Below, one piece after another: positions 16,956-25,643 of a DNA stretch of 64,000 bases. The stretch's first letter is position 1, and each line of letters opens with the position of its first letter. The position numbers and the translations under genes are program-made. The DNA lies in assembly GCF_014764705.1 (NCBI RefSeq), contig NZ_JACXXG010000017.1, forward strand, positions 1 through 64,000, in the 5' to 3' direction. Below the pieces are notes generated by a model, which was given only the letters and a program-made list of their open reading frames with translations, ran no database searches and had not been told where the DNA came from. Source of the stretch: Stutzerimonas kunmingensis. GTDB taxonomy: Bacteria; Pseudomonadota; Gammaproteobacteria; Pseudomonadales; Pseudomonadaceae.

Positions 16956-17990
16956 ATGAACATACTGATTGTGGGACCCAGCTGGGTTGGCGACATGGTG
17001 ATGGCGCAGACGTTGTTCGGCTGCCTGAAACAGCGCCATCCCGACTGCCAGATCGACGTGCTGGCGCCCGAGTGGAGCCGGCCGATTCTCGAGCGCATGC
17101 CCGAGGTACGCCAGGCGCTGAGCTTTCCGGTCGGGCACGGCGTGCTCGACATGGCGACCCGGCGCAAGGTGGCGCAGAGCCTGCGTGGTCAGTATGAGCA
17201 GGCGATCCTTTTGCCCAATTCGTTGAAGTCGGCGCTGGTGCCGTTCTTCGCCGGTATTCCCAAGCGCACCGGCTGGCGCGGCGAAATGCGCTTCGGCCTG
17301 CTCAACGACATGCGCAAGCTCGACAAACAACGCTATCCGCTGATGGTCGAACGCTTCATGGCGCTAGCGTTCGAGCCGGGCGCCGAGTTGCCCAGACCGT
17401 ATCCGAACCCTTCGCTGCGTATCGACCCCGTGACTCGCGATGTGGCATTGGCACGTTTCAGTCTGAGCCTGGATCGTCCGGTACTGGCGCTCTGTCCAGG
17501 TGCCGAATTTGGCGAGTCCAAGCGCTGGCCGGCCGAGCACTTCGCCAAAGTCGCCGAGCTGAAGATTCGCGAGGGCTGGCAGGTCTGGCTGTTCGGCTCG
17601 AAAAGCGACCACCCGGTGGGCGAGGAAATCCTCGCGCGATTGATTCCTGGGTTGCGCGAAGAGGCGGTGAACCTGGCCGGCGAGACCAGCCTGGCCGAGG
17701 CCATCGATCTGCTCTCCTGCGCTGACGCAGTGGTGTCCAACGACTCCGGGCTGATGCACGTCTCCGCCGCGCTGGGCCGGCCTCTGGCTGCAGTCTATGG
17801 CTCGACGTCACCGGCCTTCACCCCGCCGCTTTCCGAGCAGGTCAAGGTGGTGCGGCTGGGTCTCGACTGCAGCCCCTGTTTTGAACGCACCTGCCGCTTC
17901 GGCCACAACAACTGCATGCGCGAGCTGAAGCCGCGCGCGGTGATCGAGGCGCTGGATCGCCTGGCCCCGCAGTCAGTTGAGGTGCGCTGA
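16956..17990 (+). CDS. waaF: ADP-heptose:LPS heptosyltransferase II
   Basis: It adds the second L-glycero-D-manno-heptose to the LPS inner core on the cytoplasmic face. The GT9 family features are MNILIVGPSWVGDMVMAQ at the N-terminus, LCPGAEFGESKRWPAEHF near residue 180 and VSNDSGLMHVSAALGRP plus the nucleotide-sugar pocket near residue 265-280. A TFxRTCRFGHNNCM-type cysteine pair (CSPCFERTC...CM) is near the end. Length 344 aa is normal. The start at 16956 is set by this conserved N-terminus; the frame is open further upstream without homology. It is first in a tightly packed operon: the next gene starts at the base after its stop. Confidence 0.95.
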   Translation: MNILIVGPSWVGDMVMAQTLFGCLKQRHPDCQIDVLAPEWSRPILERMPEVRQALSFPVGHGVLDMATRRKVAQSLRGQYEQAILLPNSLKSALVPFFAGIPKRTGWRGEMRFGLLNDMRKLDKQRYPLMVERFMALAFEPGAELPRPYPNPSLRIDPVTRDVALARFSLSLDRPVLALCPGAEFGESKRWPAEHFAKVAELKIREGWQVWLFGSKSDHPVGEEILARLIPGLREEAVNLAGETSLAEAIDLLSCADAVVSNDSGLMHVSAALGRPLAAVYGSTSPAFTPPLSEQVKVVRLGLDCSPCFERTCRFGHNNCMRELKPRAVIEALDRLAPQSVEVR

Positions 17991-18992
17991 TTGAAGGTCC
18001 TGCTGGTCAAGACCTCGTCGTTGGGCGATGTCGTGCATACCCTGCCAGCGCTGACCGATGCGCAGCGGGCGCTGCCTGGCATCCAGTTCGACTGGGTCGT
18101 GGAGGAGAGCTTCGCCGAGATCCCGGCCTGGCATCCAGCGGTGGCGCAGGTGATTCCGGTGGCGATTCGTCGCTGGCGCAAACATCCGATCAATACCCTA
18201 CGCAGCGGCGAGTGGCGACGCTTCAAGGCGCGCCTGCGCGAAAGTCGTTATGACCTGGTGATTGATGCCCAGGGCTTGCTCAAGAGCGCCTGGCTGACCC
18301 GCTACGTCAAGGCGCCGGTCGCCGGGTTGGACCACGATTCGGCCCGCGAGCCGCTGGCGACACGCTTCTATGATCGGTGCTATGCCGTGCCGCGTGAGCA
18401 GCATGCGCTGGAGCGGGTGCGTCAGCTGTTCGCTCAGGCGCTCGGTTACCCGCTGCCGCAGGATGTTGCCGACTACGGCCTGAATCGCGAGCAGATGGCC
18501 GCGCCCAGCGATCAGCCGTATCTGCTGTTTCTGCACGGCACCAGTTGGCCGAGCAAGCACTGGCCGGAAACCTACTGGCGCGAACTGGCCGAACGCATGA
18601 GCGATTTCGGCTGGGCTATCCGCCTGCCATGGGGCAATGCCGAAGAGAAGGCGCGCGCCGAGCGTATCGTCAGCGGCGTGGCCAACGCAGCGGTGCTGCC
18701 CAAGCTGAATCTGGCCGGCGTTGCACGGGTCATCGCTGGTGCGCGGGCTTGCGTCGCAGTGGATACCGGCCTCGGCCATCTGGCCGCGGCGCTGGATGTG
18801 CCGAGCATTTCGCTTTATGGTCCGACCCTGCCCGGGCGGGTCGGCGCCTATGGGCGCTCGCAGGTGCACCTGTGCGCCGGCGGGCCGAACGCCGGTCGCG
18901 GTGATCGCCACAAGCCCTGTTTCGACGATCTGCGCCCTGAGCGCGTCGTCACCGAACTGAAAGCCCTGCTGCGGGCCCCGGAGTCCGTCTGA
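17991..18992 (+). CDS. waaC: ADP-heptose:LPS heptosyltransferase I
   Basis: It adds the first heptose to Kdo of the LPS inner core. A GT9 family member of 333 aa with KVLLVKTSSLGDVVHTLPALTD at the start, FLHGTSWPSKHWPE near residue 178 and AVDTGLGHLAAALDVPSISLYG near residue 255. The start is TTG at 17991, directly abutting the waaF stop; GAGG ~8 bases upstream supports it, and no ATG lies close enough to keep the conserved first strand. Its stop overlaps the waaG start (TGATG). Confidence 0.95.
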   Translation: MKVLLVKTSSLGDVVHTLPALTDAQRALPGIQFDWVVEESFAEIPAWHPAVAQVIPVAIRRWRKHPINTLRSGEWRRFKARLRESRYDLVIDAQGLLKSAWLTRYVKAPVAGLDHDSAREPLATRFYDRCYAVPREQHALERVRQLFAQALGYPLPQDVADYGLNREQMAAPSDQPYLLFLHGTSWPSKHWPETYWRELAERMSDFGWAIRLPWGNAEEKARAERIVSGVANAAVLPKLNLAGVARVIAGARACVAVDTGLGHLAAALDVPSISLYGPTLPGRVGAYGRSQVHLCAGGPNAGRGDRHKPCFDDLRPERVVTELKALLRAPESV

Positions 18993-20113
18993 TGCAACTG
19001 GCCTTCATTCTCTACAAGTATTTTCCCTTCGGCGGGCTGCAGCGCGACTTCATGCGCATTGCCCTCGAATGCCAGCGTCGCGGCCACGCGATCCGCGTCT
19101 ACGCGATGATCTGGGAAGGTGATGTGCCCGAAGGTTTCGAGGTGCTAATCGCGCCGGTCAAGGCGCTGTTCAACCACACCCGCAACGAGCGCTTCACCGC
19201 CTGGGTCGAGGCCGATCTGGCGCGGCGGTCGGTGGACCGGGTGATCGGCTTCAACAAGATGCCGGGACTCGACGTGTATTACGCCGCCGACCCCTGCTTC
19301 GAGGACAAGGCGCAGACCCTGCGCAATCCTATCTACCGCCGCTGGGGTCGCTACAAGCACTTCGCCGAGTACGAGCGCGCGGTGTTTGCGCCCGAGGCGA
19401 AGACCGAAATCCTGATGATCTCCGAGGTGCAGCAGCCGCTGTTCGTCAAACACTACGGCACGCCCGCCGAACGCTTTCACCTCTTGCCGCCGGGCATCGC
19501 CCAGGATCGCCGCGCGCCGGCCAATGCCGCGCAGATCCGTGCCGAGTTTCGCGAGGAATTCGAGGTGCGGCCCGAGGAGCTGCTGCTGGTGCAGATCGGT
19601 TCCGGTTTCAAGACCAAGGGTCTGGACCGCAGCCTCAAGGCGCTTGCCGCATTGCCGCGCGAACTGAGTCAGCGCACCCGGCTGCTGGTGATCGGCCAGG
19701 ACGATCCCAAGCCGTTCAAGCTGCAGGCCAAGACGCTGGGCGTTTCCGGCATGGTCGAATTCCTCAAGGGGCGCAGCGATATCCCGCGTTTCCTGCTGGG
19801 CGCCGATCTGCTGATCCACCCAGCCTACAACGAGAACACCGGTACCGTACTGCTGGAAGCTCTGGTCGCCGGGCTGCCGGTGCTGGTCACCGATGTATGT
19901 GGCTATGCGCACTACATTACCGACGCCGACTGCGGTCGCGTGGTGCCCAGCCCCTTCGAGCAGCAGGTGCTCGACCAGATGCTGGCGCAGATGCTCGCCG
20001 ATGACGCGCAGCGCTCGGCCTGGAGTCGCAACGCGCTGGCCTTTGCCGAGACGGCCGATCTCTACTCGATGCCGCAGAAGGCCGCCGACGTGATTCTCGG
20101 GGAAGGCGCATGA
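18992..20113 (+). CDS. waaG: LPS core glucosyltransferase I
   Basis: A GT4 family enzyme of 373 aa that adds the first outer-core hexose to heptose II. Visible are the N-terminal FILYKYFPFGGLQRDFMRIA, the VIGFNKMPGLDVYYAADPC stretch typical of WaaG, and the donor site HPAYNENTGTVLLEALVAGLPVLVTDVCGYA with the E-x7-E motif near residue 285. ATG overlaps the waaC stop. In pseudomonads the first outer-core sugar is galactosamine, so the donor may differ from E. coli UDP-glucose; the sequence alone does not decide it. Confidence 0.94.
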   Translation: MQLAFILYKYFPFGGLQRDFMRIALECQRRGHAIRVYAMIWEGDVPEGFEVLIAPVKALFNHTRNERFTAWVEADLARRSVDRVIGFNKMPGLDVYYAADPCFEDKAQTLRNPIYRRWGRYKHFAEYERAVFAPEAKTEILMISEVQQPLFVKHYGTPAERFHLLPPGIAQDRRAPANAAQIRAEFREEFEVRPEELLLVQIGSGFKTKGLDRSLKALAALPRELSQRTRLLVIGQDDPKPFKLQAKTLGVSGMVEFLKGRSDIPRFLLGADLLIHPAYNENTGTVLLEALVAGLPVLVTDVCGYAHYITDADCGRVVPSPFEQQVLDQMLAQMLADDAQRSAWSRNALAFAETADLYSMPQKAADVILGEGA

Positions 20114-20150
20114 ACGTCGTGTGTCTCCTGCGGGCGCCGTTGGGGGCTCC

Positions 20151-20957
20151 ATGCGTCTGATGCTGACCGAGCCGTTCGAAAGCCTGTGGCAGGGCAAGGA
20201 CCCCTTCGAAGAGGTCGAGCGTCTGCAGGGCCAGGTCTACCGGGAACTGGAAGGTCGCCGCACGCTGCGTACCGAGGTTGCCGGGCGCGGTTACTTCGCC
20301 AAGATTCATCGCGGCATCGGCTGGGGCGAGATTGCCAAGAACCTGCTCACGGCCAAGGCGCCGGTGCTTGGCGCCGGCCAGGAATGGCGAGCCATACAGC
20401 GCCTCAAGGAAGTCGGCGTGCCGACCATGACCGCGGTGGCCTATGGCGAGCGCGGTGGCAATCCGGCAAGCCAGCACTCGTTCATCATCACGGAAGAACT
20501 GGCGCCGACTGTCAGCCTCGAGGATTTCTCGGCGAACTGGCGCGACCAGCCGCCACCGCCAGCACTCAAGCGCGCCCTGATCGCCGAAGTTGCCCGCATG
20601 GCCGGCACCATGCACCGCGCCGGGGTCAATCACCGCGACTTCTACATCTGCCACTTCCTGCTGCACACCGACCGGCCGGTGACGGTCAGCGATCTGCGCC
20701 TGTCCTTGATCGACCTGCACCGCGCCCAGACTCGCAGTCACACACCTGTTCGCTGGCGCAACAAGGATCTGGCCGGGCTGTACTTCTCGGCCCTTGAGAT
20801 TGGCCTGACCGGCCGCGACAAGCTGCGCTTTCTGCGCGATTACTTCCAGCGGCCGCTGCGTGAAGTCCTGCGCGACGAGGCTGCCTTGCTGGCGTGGCTG
20901 CAGCGCAGGGCGGAAAAGCTACTGGATCGTAAGCGGCGCTACGGGGATGCGCTTTGA
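20151..20957 (+). CDS. waaP: LPS heptose I kinase
   Basis: It phosphorylates O4 of heptose I; in P. aeruginosa this enzyme is essential for LPS export. The 268-residue protein has the kinase fold: EVAGRGYFAKIHRGIGWGEI with the ATP-binding lysine, EELAPTVSLEDF, the catalytic loop VNHRDFYICHFLLH with the conserved Asp, and LIDLHRAQTR as the metal site. The ATG at 20151 follows a TGGGGG ribosome site; the open frame begins 30 bases earlier. The 37-base gap after waaG and overlap with the next gene keep it in the operon. Confidence 0.95.
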   Translation: MRLMLTEPFESLWQGKDPFEEVERLQGQVYRELEGRRTLRTEVAGRGYFAKIHRGIGWGEIAKNLLTAKAPVLGAGQEWRAIQRLKEVGVPTMTAVAYGERGGNPASQHSFIITEELAPTVSLEDFSANWRDQPPPPALKRALIAEVARMAGTMHRAGVNHRDFYICHFLLHTDRPVTVSDLRLSLIDLHRAQTRSHTPVRWRNKDLAGLYFSALEIGLTGRDKLRFLRDYFQRPLREVLRDEAALLAWLQRRAEKLLDRKRRYGDAL

Positions 20958-21691
20958 TGGCCGGCTGGACGCTGGACCCTGCGTACGCCGACCTGCATGA
21001 CGATTTCGGCAGTCTCGCAAGCGTGTTCGCGCTGGAAGGTGAGCGGCTTACCCAGGACCCACTTTCAGAAGTCATTCGTGTCGAGCGCAACGGGGTGCGC
21101 TATTACGTGAAACGCTACTCCGGTGCGGGCAAAGGCCTGCGGCGTTACCTCGGGCGACCGCGGGTCAAGGCGGAGTGGCAGAACCTGATGCTTTTTCGCC
21201 GTTGGGGCATCCCCACGGCGCCGATCGTGGCTTATGGCATGGAACGGCGCGGCGGTGCTTTTCTCCGCGGCGCCCTGATTACGCGTGAATTGGAGCAAAC
21301 CGATGATCTGGCTTTGCTGGCGACTACTCATGATGCCCGTCTTCGCGATCCGCGTTGGGTGCAGGAGGTCAGCCTGCAACTGGCGCGCTCGACACGAGCG
21401 ATGCACGACCGGAGCTTCGCCCACAATGACCTCAAGTGGCGCAACCTGCTCGTCGATCCGCAGCGTCGTCTGTATCTGATTGACTGCCCTACCGGCGCCT
21501 TCTGGCATGGTCCGTTTCTGCAGCGGCGTATCGTCAAGGACCTGGCATGTCTGGACAAGGTGGCCAAGTACCAGCTCAGCCGAACCCAGCGCCTGAGGTT
21601 CTATCTGCAGTATTGCCAGCGAAAGCGACTGGTTGACAAGGACAAGCCGCGCATCCGGCAGATTCTGAATTATTTCCAGGGGCGGGAATGA
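20957..21691 (+). CDS. wapP: LPS core kinase, WapP-like
   Basis: A second small kinase-fold protein (244 aa), syntenic with PA5008. The ATP-binding lysine lies in GVRYYVKRYSGAGKG, the catalytic loop is FAHNDLKWRNLL with Asp and Asn present, and LIDCPTGAFW replaces the usual DFG. It is expected to phosphorylate an inner-core heptose, by analogy with WapP. ATG overlaps the waaP stop and its own stop overlaps the next start. Which heptose position it modifies cannot be told from sequence. Confidence 0.82.
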   Translation: MAGWTLDPAYADLHDDFGSLASVFALEGERLTQDPLSEVIRVERNGVRYYVKRYSGAGKGLRRYLGRPRVKAEWQNLMLFRRWGIPTAPIVAYGMERRGGAFLRGALITRELEQTDDLALLATTHDARLRDPRWVQEVSLQLARSTRAMHDRSFAHNDLKWRNLLVDPQRRLYLIDCPTGAFWHGPFLQRRIVKDLACLDKVAKYQLSRTQRLRFYLQYCQRKRLVDKDKPRIRQILNYFQGRE

Positions 21692-22431
21692 ACGATTTCA
21701 TTGCGCAGGCCGATCGTCCAACGCTCGAGCGCCATGGCTTGGCGAGCTTCGATGCGCTCTGGTCGGTCCAGTTGACGGCGGTGGATGAGCCCAATGTCGA
21801 ACGCGGCGGCTGGAGCAGTGTTTTCAGGCTGGAGCTCGATGATTCGGCGTTCTACCTCAAGCGGCAGAGCAATCACCTGACCCGTACCCTGGCACACCCG
21901 TTCGGTGAGCCGACCTTTGCCCGGGAGTTTCGCAATATCCGTCGTTATGCGCGGCTTGGCGTGCCGGCGCTTCAGGCCAGCTTTTTCGGGCAGCGCAAGA
22001 TTGATGGCGAAAGGCGTGCAATTCTCCTGACGCGTGCACTGGATGGCTGGACGGATTTGGGCAGCTGGCTGAAACGATGGCCCGAGCTGAATGAATCTGG
22101 ACGCCAGGCCATCATCGGTGCGGTCGGTGTGCTGGCGCGCACGCTGCATCAGGCCGGTCAGATGCATGGCTGCTTCTATCCCAAGCACATCTTTCTCCGT
22201 GAGCAGGACGGACATTGGCAGACTTGCCTGATCGACCTGGAGAAAACCCGTCCTCTGTTGTTGGGGTGGCGCGACCGGATCAAGGATCTGGAGCCGCTCG
22301 TGCGGCGTGCAAGCTGCATCGGTGAGCATGGCGTGCGGCACTTGCTGAGTGTCTATCTGGACGATCCTCGCCTGGTCGAGCCATGGCTGCTGCAGTTGCA
22401 GCGCCGGCGCGAAGCCAAGGAGGCGCACTGA
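21688..22431 (+). CDS. wapQ: LPS core kinase-like protein, WapQ-like
   Basis: Third consecutive kinase-fold protein (247 aa), in the position of PA5007. An N-lobe lysine is seen in SAFYLKRQSNHLTRT. The catalytic loop reads QMHGCFYPKHIFL: where WaaP has HRDFYICHFLL this protein has a Cys in place of the catalytic Asp. The later metal-binding LIDLEKTRP is kept. It may be a kinase with altered chemistry or a partner protein. Starts and stops overlap both neighbours by ATGA, so translation is coupled. Confidence 0.78.
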   Translation: MNDFIAQADRPTLERHGLASFDALWSVQLTAVDEPNVERGGWSSVFRLELDDSAFYLKRQSNHLTRTLAHPFGEPTFAREFRNIRRYARLGVPALQASFFGQRKIDGERRAILLTRALDGWTDLGSWLKRWPELNESGRQAIIGAVGVLARTLHQAGQMHGCFYPKHIFLREQDGHWQTCLIDLEKTRPLLLGWRDRIKDLEPLVRRASCIGEHGVRHLLSVYLDDPRLVEPWLLQLQRRREAKEAH

Positions 22432-23876
22432 TGAGGCTGGCTGATCTGGCGGTCGCCGGGCGCGAGCCAGCCTGCCCTGCGCTCGTCGAGTTGTCCGGTG
22501 AGGCGAGTCTGCATGTCGACCTGTGGCTGCGCATCCTGCCCGGCCAGCGCTATGTCGGTCGCGCGCGCTGGAACGGTCGCCAGGTCCTGGCCAAGCTGAT
22601 GGTGGGTGGTAAGGCGCAGCGTCATTATCGACGCGAGCTGGCTGGTGCGAAGCTGCTGATCGACCAGCATTTGCCAACACCTGAGCTGGTGGGGCAGGGC
22701 TGGCACGAGGGTGAGGGTGGCTGGCTGCTGTTCGACTGGCTCGATTCCGCCGAAAGTCTGTGGGAGAGCTGGCGCTCCGTCGAGGCGGAGCCTGTGCTGA
22801 CGGACGGGCAGCGTAGCGTGCTCGGTGAGGCGCTTGAGCTGATCGCCAGGATGCATGCGCAAGGCCTTTGGCAGGCGGATCTGCATCTTGACAACTTCCT
22901 CAAGGCCGACGGTCAGCTCTACGTGGTAGACGGCGGCGGTGTAAAGGCGGAGACGCCCGGGCGCCCTCTGTCGCGCGAGCGGGTGTTGGAGAATCTTGGC
23001 GTCTTCTTCGCTCAGCTACCGGCAGAGATCGAGCCGTTCATCGAAGAGCTGCTGGTGCCCTATCTGCTGACCAACAGCGAGCACGCCCTGCCGCTGGAGG
23101 CGTTGCTCAAGCAGGTTCACAAAGTCCGTGACTGGCGTCTAACTGACTATTTGAAGAAGGTCGTGCGGGACTGCAGCCTGTTCAGTGCGAGCATCGGGGC
23201 GTTCAGGGCGCAAGTGGTTCGGCGTGACGAGCAGGCAGCGCTGCAGGCGGTGATCGATGGCCCCAATGAATTCATCGCTCGAGGCAAGTTGTTAAAGGGC
23301 GGTGGTAGCGCGACGGTAGCCAGTATCGAGCTGGACGGCCGGGCCCTGCTTATCAAGCGCTACAACATCAAGAGTCCGCTGCATTGGTTGAAGCGCTTCT
23401 GGCGGCCGAGCCGCGCCTGGCACAGCTGGGTCGAGGGTAATCGGCTCGATTTTCTCGGGATCGCCACTCCTCGTTTGCTGGCCGTGATCGAGCGCCGCTG
23501 GCTGTGGATGCGCGGTCCGGCGTGGCTGATTACCGAATTGCTGCGCGGAGAAGATATAATTGCGCGTTTTCAGCCGTATCTGGATGGCTGTCCTCCAGAG
23601 CAGGAATTGGTTGCCCTAGACCGGCTGTTCGCGGCACTGATCCGCGAGCGAATCAGTCATGGTGATCTCAAAGGGCACAACCTGTTCTGGGAGCATGATC
23701 GCTGGTCGTTAATCGACCTGGATGCCGTGCAGCAGCATGGCAGCGATGCCAGCTTCGCCCGGGCCTATGCCAAGGATCGTGCGCGATTTCTGCGCAACTG
23801 GCCGGCCGACTGCGCCCTGCATCGACTGCTTGACCAACGTTTACCCGCGGTGCCCGGCACCAGCATCGAAGATTAA
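22431..23876 (+). CDS. Tandem kinase-fold protein of the LPS core locus (PA5006-like)
   Basis: A 481-residue protein made of two kinase-like halves. The first (~20-240) has LAKLMVGGKAQRHYRRE and WQADLHLDNFLKADGQLYVVDGGGV. The second (~280-480) has GGGSATVASIELDGRALLIKRYN and SHGDLKGHNLFWEHDRWSLIDLDAV. Both halves keep the catalytic Asp and Asn; the first has DGG where a DFG or DLD would be. It presumably phosphorylates the LPS inner core, but neither substrate is known to me. AAGGAGG lies just ahead of the ATG at 22431. The open frame extends 48 bases upstream into wapQ without support. Confidence 0.82.
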   Translation: MRLADLAVAGREPACPALVELSGEASLHVDLWLRILPGQRYVGRARWNGRQVLAKLMVGGKAQRHYRRELAGAKLLIDQHLPTPELVGQGWHEGEGGWLLFDWLDSAESLWESWRSVEAEPVLTDGQRSVLGEALELIARMHAQGLWQADLHLDNFLKADGQLYVVDGGGVKAETPGRPLSRERVLENLGVFFAQLPAEIEPFIEELLVPYLLTNSEHALPLEALLKQVHKVRDWRLTDYLKKVVRDCSLFSASIGAFRAQVVRRDEQAALQAVIDGPNEFIARGKLLKGGGSATVASIELDGRALLIKRYNIKSPLHWLKRFWRPSRAWHSWVEGNRLDFLGIATPRLLAVIERRWLWMRGPAWLITELLRGEDIIARFQPYLDGCPPEQELVALDRLFAALIRERISHGDLKGHNLFWEHDRWSLIDLDAVQQHGSDASFARAYAKDRARFLRNWPADCALHRLLDQRLPAVPGTSIED

Positions 23877-23888
23877 GAGGCAATACCC

Positions 23889-25643
23889 GTGGCATTGACG
23901 ATTCTCGGCCTTTCCGGCGCCCTCAGTCATGATCCTTCCGCCGCCCTGTATATCGACGGCAAGCTGATCGCCGCCGTCGAAGAAGAGCGCTTCGTGCGCG
24001 ACAAGCATGCCAAGAACCGCATGCCCTACGAGTCGGCCAAGTTCTGCCTGGAGCAGGCCGGCATCAAACCGTGCGACGTCGATGTGGTGGCGATCCCGTT
24101 CGCACCCATCAGCATCTTCGAAAAGGCGCGCTGGCACTATGCCAAGCGTTACTGGTACGCACCGGATCGCGCGCTGGATGCCATTCTCATGGGCAACCGC
24201 CGCTATTACCGCTACAAGAAACGCATCGAATGGTGTCTCCAGCAGCTGGGCTTCGACCTGAAGAAGGTCAAGATCCAACCGGTCGAGCATCACCTGGCTC
24301 ATGCCTCCAGCGCCTATCACTGCTCCGGCTTCACCGAGAAAACCGCGATTCTCGGCATCGATGGCAAGGGCGAGTACGCCACCACCTTCTTCGGCTGGGG
24401 TGAGAACGGCAAGATCCACAAGATCAAGGAATTCTACGACCCGGACTCCTTGGGCGGACTGTATGGCGCGATCACCGAATACCTCGGCTTCGAGATGCTC
24501 GATGGCGAGTTCAAGGTCATGGGCATGGCGCCGTACGGTGACGCGGCCAAGTACGATTTCTCGCGCCTGGCGACCTTCGAGAACGGCGAGCTGACCATCA
24601 ATACCGAATACGCCAACGTCATCGGCTTCCGTCGCTACAAGGAGAAGGGCAAGGGCTACTACTTCTCGCCCAAGCTGATCGAGTGGCTGGGACCCAAGCG
24701 CGAAGGCGATATCGCCGACGACCCGTACATTCATTACGCGGCCAGCATGCAGGCGCTGTTCGAGAAGCTTGCGCTGGAGATGATGGACTACTATCTCGGT
24801 GACATCATCCGCGAGACCGGCAAAATCGCCTTTGCCGGCGGTTGCGCGCTCAACGTCAAACTCAACCAGAAGATCATCGCCCGCGAGGAGGTCAAGGAAC
24901 TGTTCGTCCAGCCGGCCTCCGGTGATGCTGGAACGGCTGTCGGTGCGGCGGCCTATGTGTCGGTGCAGCGCGGCGTTCCGGTAGAGAAGATGGAGCACGT
25001 CTACCTCGGCCCGTCTTATTCAAACGAAGATGTCATCGCTGCCTGTGCCCGGCATCCGAACAAGCCAGTGTTCAAGCAGATCGCCAACACCCCCGAGCGC
25101 ATCGCCAGGATCATGGTCGACGGCAACCCGGTGGCCTGGTTCCAGGGGCGCATGGAATTCGGTCCGCGTGCGCTGGGCGGTCGCTCGATCATTGGTTGCC
25201 CGAGCGTGCCGGGCGTCGCCGACCGCATCAACGAGCAGATCAAGTTCCGCGAGCGTTGGAGACCCTTCTGCCCGTCGATGCTCGATACCGTGGCGCCGCA
25301 GATGCTCAAGGTCGACCATCCGAGCCCGTTCATGACATTCACCTTCGAAGTCAACGAAGGCTGGAAGGAGCGTGTCGGCGAGGTGGTCCATGAAGACGGT
25401 ACCTCCCGCGCCCAGGTTCTCGAGCGCCGGCACAACCCGCGCTGGTACGACCTGATGCTGGAACTGGAGAAGCTCACCGGCAACGGCGTGTCGCTGAACA
25501 CCTCGCTCAACCGCCGCGGCGAACCGATGATCTGCTCGCCGACCGATGCGCTGAACATGTTCTACGGCTCGGACCTGCAGTACCTGATCATGGAGGACAT
25601 CCTCGTGGTCAAGGACGGCAAGGATTGGTATGACGGCGTCTGA
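23889..25643 (+). CDS. wapO: LPS core carbamoyltransferase
   Basis: A 584-residue NodU/CmcH-family carbamoyltransferase, the likely source of the 7-O-carbamoyl group on heptose II in pseudomonad core. N-terminal GLSGALSHDPSAALYIDGKLIAAVEEERF and EHHLAHASSAYHCSGF form the carbamoyl-phosphate/ATP (Kae1-like) part. IDGKGEYATT and FAGGCALNVKLNQKI are further nucleotide-site strands. The C-terminal GRMEFGPRALGGRSI...FCPSML and LNTSLNRRGEPMICSP match the family's second domain. Syntenic with PA5005. Its last 14 bases overlap the start of wapH. Confidence 0.9.
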   Translation: MALTILGLSGALSHDPSAALYIDGKLIAAVEEERFVRDKHAKNRMPYESAKFCLEQAGIKPCDVDVVAIPFAPISIFEKARWHYAKRYWYAPDRALDAILMGNRRYYRYKKRIEWCLQQLGFDLKKVKIQPVEHHLAHASSAYHCSGFTEKTAILGIDGKGEYATTFFGWGENGKIHKIKEFYDPDSLGGLYGAITEYLGFEMLDGEFKVMGMAPYGDAAKYDFSRLATFENGELTINTEYANVIGFRRYKEKGKGYYFSPKLIEWLGPKREGDIADDPYIHYAASMQALFEKLALEMMDYYLGDIIRETGKIAFAGGCALNVKLNQKIIAREEVKELFVQPASGDAGTAVGAAAYVSVQRGVPVEKMEHVYLGPSYSNEDVIAACARHPNKPVFKQIANTPERIARIMVDGNPVAWFQGRMEFGPRALGGRSIIGCPSVPGVADRINEQIKFRERWRPFCPSMLDTVAPQMLKVDHPSPFMTFTFEVNEGWKERVGEVVHEDGTSRAQVLERRHNPRWYDLMLELEKLTGNGVSLNTSLNRRGEPMICSPTDALNMFYGSDLQYLIMEDILVVKDGKDWYDGV

